In this document: positions 1 to 7,603 of the stretch, in pieces
Layout: each line of letters begins with the position of its first letter
Position numbering within the stretch: the stretch's first letter is position 1
Assembly: GCA_046304235.1 (NCBI GenBank)
Contig: JBKCEW010000170.1
Coordinates: forward strand, 1-55,164
Source of the DNA: CANHVK01 sp046304235
GTDB lineage: Bacteria; Bacteroidota; Bacteroidia; Flavobacteriales_D; Crocinitomicaceae
Reading direction: 5' to 3'
Length of the DNA stretch: 55,164 nt
Position numbers and translations under genes: made by a program
The notes under the pieces: model-generated
The model's database searches: none
Told to the model about the DNA's origin: nothing
The model's input: only the letters and a program-made list of their open reading frames with translations

Positions 1-362
1 AATACGATTCGTCCACAGCCGTATTCGAGTAATTCGAATATTCAAATGTATCGTTACAGCCCTAGTACTGAACTGATATTTTGAACAACATTAACACAAC
101 TCACTGACCAAATTGTCCCTGAAAATGTCCCCTCGCCTTGGGCCATTTAGATTTACAAAATAGAATTGACAAATAAATCAATCAACCTTATTTCGTTGTT
201 ATCTGAAATCAATTGGTCTAAACAAATAATTTCTGTCTGATTACGATCTTTTCCTAGAATGAATTTCATAGTTAAAGATACTAAAAACCAATGATTTGAG
301 CAAATGAAATAACGATATGTTATTGACAGTAAGGCTGTTGATTAAGTTGGGGTTTTTAGACA
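1..362. other. Intergenic stretch with no recognisable gene
   Basis: I see no convincing coding region here on either strand. Stops are frequent and no family motif appears. At 333-344 there is a GGCTGTTGATTA string that resembles the right end of the attC-like element further on (GGCTGTTAGCAG at 485-496). It may be a decayed recombination site. Otherwise the stretch is ordinary AT-rich DNA at the window edge. Confidence 0.5.
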
Positions 363-494
363 GTTTGACGTTTTGCCGCTTTGCGAAGGCGGGGATTTTC
401 AGCACTAAACTTTATTAAATGCACAGAGCTTGAATTTAGCACTTCACTTTCATAGAAGCACGAAACCCCCGCTTTTGCAAAACGGCTGTTAGCA
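363..494 (-). repeat. attC-like structured element A (132 nt)
   Basis: Directly seen: a left 7-mer GTTTGAC (363-369), spacer GTTTT, stem arm 375-394, a 72-nt loop, complementary arm 467-486, a single T, then GTTAGCA (488-494). The arms pair over 20 positions with two G.T wobbles and one C.A mismatch. The element lies 5 bp beyond the stop codon of the esterase-like gene on the minus strand. Length, spacers and mismatch positions equal those of element B at 1675-1806, while the stem bases differ. The left core has diverged from TGCTAAC. It resembles an integron attC site or another folded recombination site. A plain terminator is less likely because no T-run follows the stem. Confidence 0.65.
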
Positions 495-499
495 GATGT

Positions 500-1663
500 T
501 TATTTAGTCATATTTTCAAGTTCTTGCATTAATTCGTCCTTTTCTTTTTCAGAATAGAAATTTGAACTAGCCAAAGAAGCATTGAATCTTTCTATCGTAA
601 TTGAATAATCGTTCTTCCTTTTTAATTGTATTTGTGCATTAAGTATATAAAGATATCCTTCAGAAAAACTGGGGTACGATTTCATTAATATTTCCCAAGC
701 TTCAATAGACTTTTCAAATTGCCCTTCATTGTAAAATTGCCATCCTTTACCATTCAATACTCCAAGAGAGAATTCTAACTTACTGCCATAATTTGAAAGT
801 ATTTCTTTTTCTAGGCTGTTTAGTATGTTTAGTTCTTTTTGTTCTTCAGAAATGTATTTGGATTGAATCTTTGACCATTCTTCAAATATCTCGTAAAGTG
901 AAACGCCAATTGTTAAGCCAGGCGTTGTGTTGTGGTCAGCTTCTTTAAAGAAAAAACCTTTGGCATCGAATAATGGAATATTGAGATTTTTAACGGCTGA
1001 ATCCATTTTAATAAAATCGCTGGGATAGTCATTGCCAATTCCAAAACGATAATATTTTCGAGAAGAAAAAATTTGATTTTTCAGAGTAGTAATCGAGTCA
1101 ATTAGAGAGACATTTTTTTGATTAAAAAAGGGGCTTAATGAAATTATTCCATTTAGTTCATTTATTCTTGAAAACAAGAGAGAACTAGTAAAGTAGCCGT
1201 ATCTTGAATGTCCTATGAATATCCTGAAGGTAGAAGCATTATATTTATCCTCTAGCAGAGGAATCAGTTCTTCGAATAAAAATTTCTCATTTTCTGTTGC
1301 AAGACCTTCTTTATTGGATTCCTTGTGCAGTGTTTCTAAGTAGCGATATTCTTGTTTTGATTCAACACTGATTATTATTGAGGAAGGCATCTGGTAGTTA
1401 CTTGTCAAGTAATCAATGGTATTTAGAATATAGTTGTGACTTCTTTGGTTTTGTTGATCAAAAACAATTATCAAAGGAAAATCTTGATTAACATTCTTTT
1501 GCCATTCAATGGGAACTGTAACAGTAATATTCTTATCAAAACCGAGATGTTTTGAAGTTAAAGTCGTATCCAATAGTTTTTTATAACTCTCATAGTTTTG
1601 TCCAAAAAGACTTGTGGTTAAAAGTCCAAGAAAAAATGTCAATATGAATGTTTGTTTCATCAT
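500..1663 (-). CDS. Secreted esterase-like alpha/beta hydrolase with TPR-like C-terminus
   Basis: This 387-aa protein starts with a signal peptide (residues 1-21, ending FGQ). The fold resembles the esterase-D/enterochelin-esterase family. The nucleophile elbow is GHSRYG (151-156, Ser153), an acidic stretch GNDYPSD follows near 210-216, and a candidate catalytic His244 lies in EADHNTTPG. Residues about 300-365 look like one or two TPR-type helical repeats. It probably hydrolyses an ester outside the cytoplasm; the substrate is unknown. Two Met codons open the frame (1663 or 1660). The gene is enclosed exactly by the attC-like elements A and B, with the start 16 nt past the core of B and the stop 5 nt before A. 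That is the arrangement of a single-gene cassette, so recent mobility is plausible. Confidence 0.7.
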   Translation of the reverse strand: MMKQTFILTFFLGLLTTSLFGQNYESYKKLLDTTLTSKHLGFDKNITVTVPIEWQKNVNQDFPLIIVFDQQNQRSHNYILNTIDYLTSNYQMPSSIIISVESKQEYRYLETLHKESNKEGLATENEKFLFEELIPLLEDKYNASTFRIFIGHSRYGYFTSSLLFSRINELNGIISLSPFFNQKNVSLIDSITTLKNQIFSSRKYYRFGIGNDYPSDFIKMDSAVKNLNIPLFDAKGFFFKEADHNTTPGLTIGVSLYEIFEEWSKIQSKYISEEQKELNILNSLEKEILSNYGSKLEFSLGVLNGKGWQFYNEGQFEKSIEAWEILMKSYPSFSEGYLYILNAQIQLKRKNDYSITIERFNASLASSNFYSEKEKDELMQELENMTK

Positions 1664-1674
1664 TTTAAATATTT

Positions 1675-1806
1675 GCTAACGTTCCCACGCCTGGCGAAGG
1701 AGCCGATTTTAAAGTTAATTTTTTTGCGATCCAAGATCGTTTTGTTTTCAATTAAACGTTTATCGTGACCTAATTTTCGGCTCTTTTGCCAGACGTGTGT
1801 TAGCAA
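1675..1806 (-). repeat. attC-like structured element B (132 nt)
   Basis: Directly seen: TGCTAAC (1675-1681), spacer GTTCC, stem arm 1687-1707, a 70-nt loop, complementary arm 1778-1798, a single T, and GTTAGCA (1800-1806). The two 7-mers are perfect reverse complements, and one more base on each side also pairs. The stem has 18 Watson-Crick pairs, two G.T wobbles and one C.A mismatch, at the same stem positions as in element A. The 5-versus-1 asymmetric spacer recalls the unpaired central spacer of integron attC sites. The loop holds a small GCGATC/GATCG hairpin near 1727-1740. It separates two minus-strand genes, 5 bp after the stop of one and 11 bp before the start of the other. Confidence 0.7.
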
Positions 1807-1812
1807 TAGTTC

Positions 1813-2442
1813 TTAATTTATTTTAACTGCTTCATCAAATTTCCCGTCTTTCCCGTACATTCCTAAATTCCCGTTTTTTTCTAGTAAATAGTATTCGCCG
1901 TTTTCATTTCCATCAAGATATTTTACAAGACCATTTTGGATGCTTTCCGTTATTTCTTCTTCTGATGGATTTCCAGTTTTCCAATTAATTCTCATTATTT
2001 GTTTGCTTTTATCATTCTTGTAAAGAATAATTGTTGCGCCCATTAAACTTTTTTCACTTCTCCATTTACCAATAACTTCTCCTTTAATATCATCAACATT
2101 TGAAGTTTGCTCATCTTGTACTTCCGTTGAACCCAAGATTTCAATTTTTAGATCTGGTGAAAAATGACTAGTAGCCCAAACACCCGCACCTTCTGTTTTA
2201 TCAGGGACGTAATAAAAAATCCATACATTTTTATATTGCCCTCTTTCATCTTTCAATTCGTTGGCAATAATTTTTAAAGTTTGTTCATCAACTTTTTTAT
2301 TGATTCTTACTTCAATATTGGTTTTTTCAAGAAGTTCGTTTGGGTCTTCTTTTATGATTGAATATTCAACACCTTCAGGCAAATTTGAACCACCACAAGC
2401 AGTTAAAAATATTGCCAATAAAATATATAATATGCTTTTCAT
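1813..2442 (-). CDS. Hypothetical lipoprotein, accessory
   Basis: I do not recognise this 209-aa protein. It begins with a hydrophobic segment ending in a lipobox (FLTAC, Cys16), so it is probably a membrane-anchored lipoprotein. Residues about 35-100 are alternating beta/alpha with one run of aromatic residues (VWIFYYVPD). The second half (125-205) reads like a small beta-rich domain of the type 'GxWRSEKSLMGATIILYKND', seen in lipocalin-like or 'energy/stress output' lipoproteins, but that is only resemblance. It lies 13 bp downstream of another lipoprotein gene, probably in the same transcript, and ends just before element B. Its place in a candidate cassette suggests it is cargo. Confidence 0.6.
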   Translation of the reverse strand: MKSILYILLAIFLTACGGSNLPEGVEYSIIKEDPNELLEKTNIEVRINKKVDEQTLKIIANELKDERGQYKNVWIFYYVPDKTEGAGVWATSHFSPDLKIEILGSTEVQDEQTSNVDDIKGEVIGKWRSEKSLMGATIILYKNDKSKQIMRINWKTGNPSEEEITESIQNGLVKYLDGNENGEYYLLEKNGNLGMYGKDGKFDEAVKIN

Positions 2443-2455
2443 TGTTTCCGAGTTT

Positions 2456-2800
2456 TTATTGTGCGATTCCTAATAATAATATACATGAAGCAGCAATTTC
2501 ATTTGTTTGTTGACTTGATAAATCTGGCTCCTTTGCAGATTCTTCAATACAATTCATTACTTCTGTTGCATCAGCCTTCATTTGAGTAAAATCACCTTCG
2601 TAATCTTTTGCATTTGCTACGAAATCGGCACAAGTTGCCAATTTATTTTTTTCGGTTGATGAATTCCAAGTTTGTAAACTGCTTTTATGCAATGTTCCAC
2701 CGGCATACCATTCATCTTTTGGAGTTTCAGATTGTCCACCGCCACAAGAAGCAGTTAAAGTTAAAATGGATAGTGATAAAAAATAGATTACTTTTTTCAT
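2456..2800 (-). CDS. Hypothetical small lipoprotein, accessory
   Basis: This 114-aa protein has a signal segment followed by a lipobox (LTASC, Cys19) and a Gly-rich linker. The mature part is short, with three more cysteines (C57, C84 and C106) and a helical look. The motif YAGGTLHKSSLQTWN near residue 32 resembles a family of small lipoproteins of unknown function that also occur near other accessory genes, but I cannot name it. It is the first gene after the recombinase on the minus strand and shares a likely transcript with the 209-aa lipoprotein. The start ATG is preceded by an AT-rich leader and by a GTTAGTA string (minus strand, 2842-2836) resembling the core of elements A and B. Confidence 0.6.
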   Translation of the reverse strand: MKKVIYFLSLSILTLTASCGGGQSETPKDEWYAGGTLHKSSLQTWNSSTEKNKLATCADFVANAKDYEGDFTQMKADATEVMNCIEESAKEPDLSSQQTNEIAASCILLLGIAQ

Positions 2801-2846
2801 ACTTATTTTTTGTTATTGGTTACTGTTTGAATTATTACTAACTTAT

Positions 2847-2927
2847 ATATAACCCTGATAAAATCATTTTTTGTCAGGCAAATCTCTCAAAATAGTTGGG
2901 CTTTGCCTGTGAATTATCAGGTTATAT
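2847..2927. repeat. Two-stem hairpin downstream of the recombinase gene
   Basis: The outer arms are 2847-2861 (ATATAACCCTGATAA) and 2914-2927 (TTATCAGGTTATAT), complementary except for one bulged C. An inner pair, GTCAGGCAAA (2873-2882) and TTTGCCTGTG (2902-2911), stacks inside it. The structure lies 19 bp beyond the stop of the tyrosine recombinase and before the cargo genes. It could be an attI-like or att site, or a bidirectional terminator; the minus-strand stem is not followed by a clean T-run. Its sequence and layout differ from elements A and B. Confidence 0.6.
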
Positions 2928-2946
2928 TTTTCAAATATACTCAATA

Positions 2947-4074
2947 TTATAAATCGTCAAAAGGTGATTTTATCATTTTTATTATGCTCGTACTCACATG
3001 TGTATAAATTTCCGTTGTTTTTGAACTTCTGTGTCCAAGTAATTCTTGAATGTAGCGTAAATCTGTCCCATTTTCAAGTAAATGAGTCGCATACGAATGT
3101 CGAAGCCAATGTAAACTAACTGGTTTACCTATTTTAGCCTTTGTCAAACTTTGTTTTAATACACTCTCCAAGCTTTTTGCTGAATATTGTGTATTAGGAA
3201 ATTGTCCTTCAAATAACCAAGTAATCGGCTTCCATTCTTTGTAATAGCTTCGTAATAATTCAATTAGTTTTGGGCTTATCGGTACAACTCGATCTTTTTT
3301 ACCTTTTGCTTGTCTGATTAGTAGTAAATTTCGATTCGATTGGATGTCTTTTAGGGTTAAATTTAAAAGTTCTCCTCTTCTTAGTCCACACGCATAAATT
3401 AAGGAAAGCATCGCTTGATGTTTGATGTTTTTGGGTGCTTCTAAAATTGCTTTCACTTCTTCTTTGCTTAGTACATTGGGTAATTTTTTTTCTCGCCTTG
3501 GTCGGTGCAATAGCTCTACGACTATTTTTTTATTTTCAATGATTTGAAAAAACAATTTCAATGCATTTACTACTTGATTTTGATAACTGTTCGAAAGATT
3601 TTTTTGAATGATGTATTGGTTGTTAAAAACAATTAGATCATTATGGTTGATTTCTGAAATTGGTTTAGAACTAAAAAATCGTAAAAAAGTACTTACTGTT
3701 TCTTTGTATGTTTTGATAGTGGAAGGGCTATATCTTTTTGAAAGCAAATATTGATTAAATTTTTCAAGATGTAGTTTATGTTCTTCCGTTAAAGGTGATA
3801 GTACAGGGTTTTGAGTTTGTATTTGAACCTTATTAATAGGAGTTTTCATTTCCATTCCGGAATAATCCAACCAATACCTCCCGCGAAGTAGCTGAAAAAG
3901 TTCTTTTTTTAGAGCAGGGTAGTAGGGGCTTATCCAAGATTTTAGTTCACTATTCCAATGAAATCCTTGAATTTGATTTTTTAAGGTGTTTAGAAGCGTT
4001 TCATTTTCCTTGAACTTATAAACAACTTTATTTGTTTGATTATAAGTGTTTTGTGTTATGATTACCTTTTCCAT
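2947..4074 (-). CDS. Tyrosine recombinase (XerC/D-like integrase)
   Basis: This 375-aa enzyme cuts and rejoins DNA at specific sites through a covalent 3'-phosphotyrosine intermediate. Domain order: an unusual N-terminal extension (1-90) with WNSELKSWISPYY, a SAM-like core-binding domain (98-185), and a catalytic domain (198-375). Catalytic residues seen: R232 in CGLRRGEL, K257 in QAKGKKDR, H322 and R325 in HWLRHSYATHLL, H348 in LGHRS, and Y357 in EIYTH. The C-terminus KSPFDDL resembles the end of integron and XerC-like integrases. The extra IntI-specific insertion before the HxxR box is absent, so it is not a classical integron integrase. Inverted repeats lie on both sides, and the cassette-like cargo lies downstream on the same strand. 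Cell location is cytoplasmic. Confidence 0.9.
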   Translation of the reverse strand: MEKVIITQNTYNQTNKVVYKFKENETLLNTLKNQIQGFHWNSELKSWISPYYPALKKELFQLLRGRYWLDYSGMEMKTPINKVQIQTQNPVLSPLTEEHKLHLEKFNQYLLSKRYSPSTIKTYKETVSTFLRFFSSKPISEINHNDLIVFNNQYIIQKNLSNSYQNQVVNALKLFFQIIENKKIVVELLHRPRREKKLPNVLSKEEVKAILEAPKNIKHQAMLSLIYACGLRRGELLNLTLKDIQSNRNLLLIRQAKGKKDRVVPISPKLIELLRSYYKEWKPITWLFEGQFPNTQYSAKSLESVLKQSLTKAKIGKPVSLHWLRHSYATHLLENGTDLRYIQELLGHRSSKTTEIYTHVSTSIIKMIKSPFDDL

Positions 4075-4077
4075 TTT

Positions 4078-4134
4078 CCAACTTTTCTTATTTAAGTTAG
4101 TGAAAAAGTTAATTTAATGCGCTATAAAAGTTGG
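4078..4134. repeat. Inverted repeat at the recombinase promoter
   Basis: The 9-mers CCAACTTTT (4078-4086) and AAAAGTTGG (4126-4134) are perfect reverse complements with 39 nt between. They start 3 bp before the recombinase ATG on the minus strand. The spacer holds a GCGCATTAAATTAAC-type string that loosely recalls a dif half-site. It could be an operator, a recombinase binding site or an attI-like site. No T-run follows on the minus strand, so it is a poor terminator for ispH. Confidence 0.5.
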
Positions 4135-4162
4135 TTTTTTGATATAATTCTACTTAAATCAA

Positions 4163-5371
4163 TTAACTCATTATCTTCTCAAAATCCACTTCATTCTTCG
4201 TTAGATACAACAACTTTTGAATTACCCTATCTACAACGGCATCCGGGCAAGATGCACCAGAAGTTAAGATGATCGTTGCATTATTATCTTTAATTGGAAG
4301 TGTTTTGATAGATTCTGTTTTAGTATGGATGTCAAAACAAGAAACTTCTAGATTTTCAGAAATGTTTTCTTCGGAATTAATGAAATAACATGGAAATTTA
4401 GGTTCCAATAATTCTACTAAATGAGTTGTGTTTGAACTATTATATCCGCCCACAACAATTGCAAAATCTGCTTCTTCTTCCAATAAACCGTAGGTTGCCG
4501 ATTGGTTGTCGTTGGTTGCATAACAAAGCGTATCTCGTGTGTCAGCAATGTGTTGTTTGATATCGGATTCTCCGTATTTACGTATCATTGCATCACGTAA
4601 TAATTCTGTGATTTCTTGAGTTTCGGTGGCTAACATCGTAGTTTGATTTACGACACCGATTTTTATAAAATCTGTTTCAGGATGAAAGTCGTTTGTGTAT
4701 TTTCCTTCAAAATAGGTTAGCAGTTCTTCTGAACTAGTTTTACCCTCAATATAATCTACTATTATTTGCGCTTCTTTTAGGTTTTTAACCACCAATGCAG
4801 GTGCATTTTGTGATGCGTGTGAAAAAGTAGCACGTGTTTCTTCGTGGTCGTGTTTTCCGTGGATGATAATTGTATGTTTGTCTTCTCCTAGTTTATCGGA
4901 ACGATTCCAAACTTTTTCTACAAACGGACAAGTTGTGTTATATGACTGAACATCAACGCCAATTTCAGTAAGTTTATTTTCAATTTCAACCGTAGTGCCA
5001 AATGCTGGAATAATCACAACGTCCTCTTTCGTAATGTTTTCCCACGGAATCAATTGTTTTCCTTTCGTATCTTGTAAAAATTCAATCCCATAACTTTGTA
5101 AATCTTCATTTACACCAGGGTTGTGAATCATTTGACTCAATAGAAAAATACGTTTCCCAGGATTTTCTTGAATGGCTTTGTATGAAATTTCTATGGCATT
5201 TTCAACACCATAGCAAAATCCAAAATGACGAGCAATTAAAAAGTCGATGGTACCTAATGAAAGTCGAGTAGGGCTAAAGTCTTTTTTACGGGGGTCTTGA
5301 AGTTTGCGTTGCGCTTTAACTTTACTAATAATTGGAGAGCGATAATAAGCAGGTATTTTGAAATTTTTCAT
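4163..5371 (-). CDS. ispH: 4-hydroxy-3-methylbut-2-enyl diphosphate reductase
   Basis: IspH (LytB) is the last enzyme of the MEP isoprenoid pathway, reducing HMBPP to IPP and DMAPP with a [4Fe-4S] cluster. The three cluster cysteines are visible: FGFCYGV (about residue 53), TTCPFVEKV (about 148) and GASCPD (about 375). The substrate-binding HNPGV also occurs. At 402 aa it is the long form with an N-terminal extension common in Bacteroidetes. I prefer the start at 5371 (MKNFKIPAY), 10 bp after the ABC transporter stop. An in-frame ATG at 5404 would overlap that gene and add a poor leader. It is probably cotranscribed with the ABC exporter. Cytoplasmic. Confidence 0.92.
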   Translation of the reverse strand: MKNFKIPAYYRSPIISKVKAQRKLQDPRKKDFSPTRLSLGTIDFLIARHFGFCYGVENAIEISYKAIQENPGKRIFLLSQMIHNPGVNEDLQSYGIEFLQDTKGKQLIPWENITKEDVVIIPAFGTTVEIENKLTEIGVDVQSYNTTCPFVEKVWNRSDKLGEDKHTIIIHGKHDHEETRATFSHASQNAPALVVKNLKEAQIIVDYIEGKTSSEELLTYFEGKYTNDFHPETDFIKIGVVNQTTMLATETQEITELLRDAMIRKYGESDIKQHIADTRDTLCYATNDNQSATYGLLEEEADFAIVVGGYNSSNTTHLVELLEPKFPCYFINSEENISENLEVSCFDIHTKTESIKTLPIKDNNATIILTSGASCPDAVVDRVIQKLLYLTKNEVDFEKIMS

Positions 5372-5381
5372 AGTTCTTTGA

Positions 5382-7199
5382 TTATGCTTGCATTTGAATA
5401 TCAACTAAATTGGCATAAATACCATTTTCAATGTTCATCAACGATTGATGGGTTCCAATCTCCGCTACTTTTCCTTTGTCTAATACATAAATTCGGTCAG
5501 CATTTTTGATAGTAGAAAGTCGATGCGCAATAACAACGGAAGTTCTTCCTTCCATTAAGGTTTCCAACGCTTCTTGCACCAATTTTTCTGATTCTGAATC
5601 CAATGCGGAAGTTGCTTCATCTAAGATTAAAATTCTCGGATTTTTTAACAAGGCTCTAGCAATGGCGATGCGTTGTTTTTGTCCTCCAGAAAGTTGGATT
5701 CCTCGGTCGCCTACTTGTGTATCAAATTTTTCAGGGAACGTATTGATGAATTCAAGTGCATTGGCTTTTTGAGCAGCAAGTTTAATTTCTTCACTTGAAG
5801 CGTTAGGATTTCCAAAAGCAATGTTTTCTTCGATGCTTCCTGCGAATAAAATCACCTCTTGAGGTACGATTGCAATGTGAGAACGTAAATGTTCAATTTC
5901 AATTTCTTGTGAATCTACTCCGTCAAAAAATATTTTTCCTAGAGATGGGTCGTAATACCTCAACAACAAAGAAGTAATGGTTGATTTACCTGCACCTGAT
6001 GATCCGACTAAAGCAATGGTTTCATTTTTATTCGCCTCGAGGTTTATCGATTTGAGTACTTCCACATCTTTTCGTTGCGGATAGGCAAAACGAACATTTT
6101 GAAACGTGATTTTACCTGTTATTTCTGGTTTTTGTTGACCTGTTAATAATTGTTTTTCATTGTTTGTTTCAATGATGTTCATAAGGTTTTCGGTTGCACC
6201 AATTGCTTTTTGTAAGGAAGCGTATAATTCAGGGATAGAACCGATGGAAGCGCCCATCATAATGGTATATAAAATGAATGAGTAGAAGTTTTTAGTAGAT
6301 AGTTCTGGGTTATCACCTTGCGTCATCAATAATCCTTGCCAAATGATAAATACAATAGCACCGAACAAACAAAAAACGATAAACGAAACGAATAAACCCC
6401 TCCACAACCCTGCTTTTACGTTGAGTTTTTGAATGCGGTCGATTACCTCTTTGTATTTTCCTAACGCAAACATTTCGTTGGTAAATGATTTTACATTGGT
6501 AATACCTGTTAAGTTTTCCTCTAAAATTACATTCGAAGCAGCGGCTTCATCTTGTGCTGTTTTAGATAATTTACGAATGAATCTCCCAAAAAACACTGCA
6601 ATAATTGCCATCACAGGAACCGTTGCAAGCATAATGAGCGAAAGTTTCCAAGAAAGGATTGCTAAAAAGATAATTCCACCTACTACAATCACAATTTGTC
6701 TGAAAAATTCAGCGATGGTTGTTCGAAGTGTTTCTTGAATTTGGGTAATATCAGAAGAAATACGAGACGTTAATTCACCTACTTTATTTTGATTGAAAAA
6801 ATCCATCGGCATGTAAATCAACTTCGAAAAAGCATCATATCGAATATCTCGTAGTGCGTTTTCAGTCACATTCGTAAATAATACTACTCGGAAATACGAA
6901 AACAATGCTTGAAAACCGAAAAGTAGAAACAAAGCAAAAGCAACTTCATTTACATTATCGTAGTTTATAAGACCAACTACTTCGGCAGAACTTTGCATTT
7001 TCACCTTAGAAGTTCCTAATAAATTACCCATAAGGAAAGGGAAAAATAAACCTGCACTCGTAGATAAAACCAAGAAAATCCATCCAATAGTAAAGGATGT
7101 TCTGTAAGGTTTTAGGTAGATAAATATATTCTTCGCTTTACGAATAGATTCTTTGCTTAATTTAATTCGTTGCGTTTTTTCTTTTTTAGGTCGTAACAT
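5382..7199 (-). CDS. ABC transporter, fused permease-ATPase (MsbA-type exporter)
   Basis: This 605-aa half-transporter carries six membrane helices (about residues 30-340) followed by the nucleotide-binding domain. Visible motifs are Walker A GSSGAGKST (about 400), the signature LSGGQKQRIAIARALL, Walker B ILILDEATSALD and the switch VIAHRLSTI. It should act as a homodimer in the inner membrane, exporting a lipid or hydrophobic compound; family members include MsbA and LmrA-like pumps, and the substrate cannot be read from sequence. I prefer the start at 7199 (MLRPKKEK); an in-frame ATG at 7223 is possible. ispH follows at 10 bp, so the two probably form one transcript. Confidence 0.9.
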   Translation of the reverse strand: MLRPKKEKTQRIKLSKESIRKAKNIFIYLKPYRTSFTIGWIFLVLSTSAGLFFPFLMGNLLGTSKVKMQSSAEVVGLINYDNVNEVAFALFLLFGFQALFSYFRVVLFTNVTENALRDIRYDAFSKLIYMPMDFFNQNKVGELTSRISSDITQIQETLRTTIAEFFRQIVIVVGGIIFLAILSWKLSLIMLATVPVMAIIAVFFGRFIRKLSKTAQDEAAASNVILEENLTGITNVKSFTNEMFALGKYKEVIDRIQKLNVKAGLWRGLFVSFIVFCLFGAIVFIIWQGLLMTQGDNPELSTKNFYSFILYTIMMGASIGSIPELYASLQKAIGATENLMNIIETNNEKQLLTGQQKPEITGKITFQNVRFAYPQRKDVEVLKSINLEANKNETIALVGSSGAGKSTITSLLLRYYDPSLGKIFFDGVDSQEIEIEHLRSHIAIVPQEVILFAGSIEENIAFGNPNASSEEIKLAAQKANALEFINTFPEKFDTQVGDRGIQLSGGQKQRIAIARALLKNPRILILDEATSALDSESEKLVQEALETLMEGRTSVVIAHRLSTIKNADRIYVLDKGKVAEIGTHQSLMNIENGIYANLVDIQMQA

Positions 7200-7277
7200 T
7201 TGTATTACTTTTGTAGGGTACAAATTTAGTCCATTGTTGCGAAGTATAAATCTTTTTATAGATTTTTACATATTTTC

Positions 7278-7307
7278 TTGTGAAAACCAAATAATGTACT
7301 AACTTTG
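7278..7307 (+). promoter_or_regulatory. Bacteroidetes-type promoter for rpmH
   Basis: A TTG at 7278-7280 is followed, after a 19-bp spacer, by TAACTTTG (7300-7307). This fits the Bacteroidetes consensus TTTG-N19/21-TAnnTTTG recognised by the primary sigma factor of the phylum. Transcription would start close to 7314, giving a leader of about 38 nt before rpmH. Confidence 0.7.
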
Positions 7308-7351
7308 CACACTCAAAATTTAAGTAGAACAATTTCTAAAGGCTATATACC

Positions 7352-7510
7352 ATGAAAAGAACGTTTCAACCATCGGTAAGAAAAAGAAAAAATAAGCACG
7401 GATTCCGTGAGCGTATGGCGACAAAAAACGGACGTAAAGTGTTAGCGGCTCGTCGTCGTAAAGGAAGAAAGAAATTAACAGTTTCTGACGAAGGTCTTCA
7501 CAAAAGATAA
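7352..7510 (+). CDS. rpmH: 50S ribosomal protein L34
   Basis: A 52-aa, very basic protein starting MKRTFQPSVRKRKNKHGF and including GFRERMATKNGRKVLAARRR, diagnostic of L34. It is an essential component of the large ribosomal subunit, near the 5' end of 23S rRNA. A good TAnnTTTG promoter lies upstream, and a stem-loop with a T-run follows at 7537-7563, so it is probably a single-gene transcript. Unlike in many bacteria, no rnpA, yidC or dnaA gene lies beside it. The ABC exporter on the other side is divergent. Confidence 0.98.
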   Translation: MKRTFQPSVRKRKNKHGFRERMATKNGRKVLAARRRKGRKKLTVSDEGLHKR

Positions 7511-7536
7511 TACGTTTCTTTTTTTGAAAAACATTG

Positions 7537-7563
7537 AGGGTTGCCAGTTGGTAGCCCTTTTTT
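7537..7563 (+). terminator. Intrinsic terminator after rpmH
   Basis: AGGGTTGCCA and TGGTAGCCCT pair over ten positions, with two G.T wobbles, and are followed by seven T. The stem lies 26 bp after the rpmH stop and before dapF, on the plus strand. Confidence 0.8.
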
Positions 7564-7603
7564 ATTATATTCGATGTTGTAATTTTAATTTAACTTACAT
7601 TTC

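Noticed and set aside
485..502. GTTAGC-type strings elsewhere (for example near 4716 and in rpmH near 7440) as more recombination sites
   Set aside because: They lie within conserved coding sequence and have no partner arm or stem, so they are chance matches.
2947..4074. Classical integron integrase (IntI)
   Set aside because: The insert of about 16 residues before the HxxR box that defines IntI is missing, and the N-terminus is unlike IntI. I call it a tyrosine recombinase only, and treat integron likeness as a hypothesis.
4078..4134. Intrinsic terminator for ispH
   Set aside because: On the minus strand the second arm is followed by AAAATGG, not by a T-run.
5372..5404. Upstream ATG for ispH at 5404
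   Set aside because: It would overlap the ABC transporter gene by 23 bp and add a leader without conservation. The ATG at 5371 is 10 bp after that gene.
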